Source of the DNA: an uncultured Collinsella sp.
Lineage (GTDB): Bacteria; Actinomycetota; Coriobacteriia; Coriobacteriales; Coriobacteriaceae
NCBI GenBank assembly: GCA_902491765.1
Contig: CABUIY010000003.1
Coordinates: 62,001 to 126,000 of the forward strand
Direction of reading: 5' to 3'
DNA: 64,000 bases
Shown here piece after piece: positions 63,920-64,000 of this stretch (its first letter is position 1; each line of letters starts with the position of its first letter). Position numbers and translations under genes: made by a program. A model generated the notes under the pieces. It was not told the DNA's origin, made no database searches, and worked only from the letters and a program-made list of their open reading frames with translations.

Positions 63920-64000
63920 TATATCGATTGACGAGCTATCCGAAGCCTCGAGCTTTCTTGATGGACATGACTATTCGTCACAAATCATTCAGCGTATCGC
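63903..64000 (+). CDS. Start of an unidentified gene (cut by the window)
   Basis: An open frame begins at ATG 63903, overlapping the MFS stop by 17 bp, and runs to the window end: MSPRIDISIDELSEASSFLD.... Only 32 codons are visible; AT-rich like the MFS gene, so probably the same acquired operon. A ribosome binding site may be AAATGGTAGGAAT (63888-63900). Confidence 0.55.
   Translation, partial: MSPRIDISIDELSEASSFLDGHDYSSQIIQRI

Overview
The window is a stretch of chromosome from a high-GC anaerobic bacterium, most likely a Collinsella-type member of the Coriobacteriia (Actinomycetota). The sequence-based reasons are GC-rich codon use throughout, a monomeric [FeFe] hydrogenase operon, rubredoxin with a flavin reductase-like partner, an LPxTG surface protein, an EFR1-type ferredoxin and many intergenic palindromes. 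The genus is an inference; there is no rRNA gene here to test it.

Layout. 1-3.6 kb: end of ftsE, ftsX and rnr (RNase R). 3.7-6.2 kb: a small serine recombinase, a VanZ-like membrane protein, an Spx/ArsC-like protein and an unrecognised minus-strand gene. 6.4-8.1 kb: tRNA-Gln(CTG), tRNA-Glu(CTC), a repeat-helical protein and smpB. 8.2-10.4 kb: flavin reductase-like protein, rubredoxin (47 codons) and an NRAMP metal transporter. 10.9-17.1 kb: gltB-gltD. 17.4-21.6 kb: an unknown gene, an AbiEi/DUF559-like putative nuclease sandwiched between two palindrome arrays, and an amidohydrolase. 21.7-25.6 kb: a zinc-ribbon membrane protein and copper homeostasis (csoR, copZ, copA, with a CsoR-type operator in the copA promoter). 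25.9-32.7 kb: a large LPxTG coiled-coil/CAP surface protein, a Ser/Thr kinase and an FHA protein. 33.3-35.6 kb: a DEAD-box helicase with an RG-rich tail. 36.2-43.4 kb: an EFR1 ferredoxin, then the hydrogenase operon (NuoF-FeS/GltD fusion, HydA, lipoprotein, permease-ATPase fusion). 43.6-49.2 kb: an orphan RelB/DinJ-like protein with a perfect 12-bp operator, a CPBP protease, YgiQ-type radical SAM, DUF1275 protein and a FucO-like dehydrogenase. 49.8-55.1 kb: M42 peptidase, mnmA, cysK with a divergent Rrf2 regulator, a 4-TM holin-like protein and a YerC/TrpR-like regulator. 55.2-62.6 kb: an AddB/AddA-like nuclease-helicase pair and a DUF3284-like protein. 62.7-64 kb: a lower-GC MFS transporter and the start of another gene, probably acquired.

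The most unusual content is between genes. Eighteen copies of one palindrome (15-nt arms GTCTCGATCTGTAAC and GTTACAGATCGAGAC around a 27-nt centre; 57 nt, one copy 59 nt) occur in six intergenic places. Where copies are adjacent they repeat with a strict 80- or 81-bp period, so the gaps are always 23 or 24 nt. The sixth base of the arm covaries with its partner (8 G:C, 5 A:T, 2 G:T, 3 mismatches). Two five-copy arrays, each 379 bp long, immediately flank the putative nuclease gene. At least four further inverted-repeat families are also present (67-nt, about 233-nt, 100-nt and shorter ones). No cas genes and no recognisable repeat transposase were seen.
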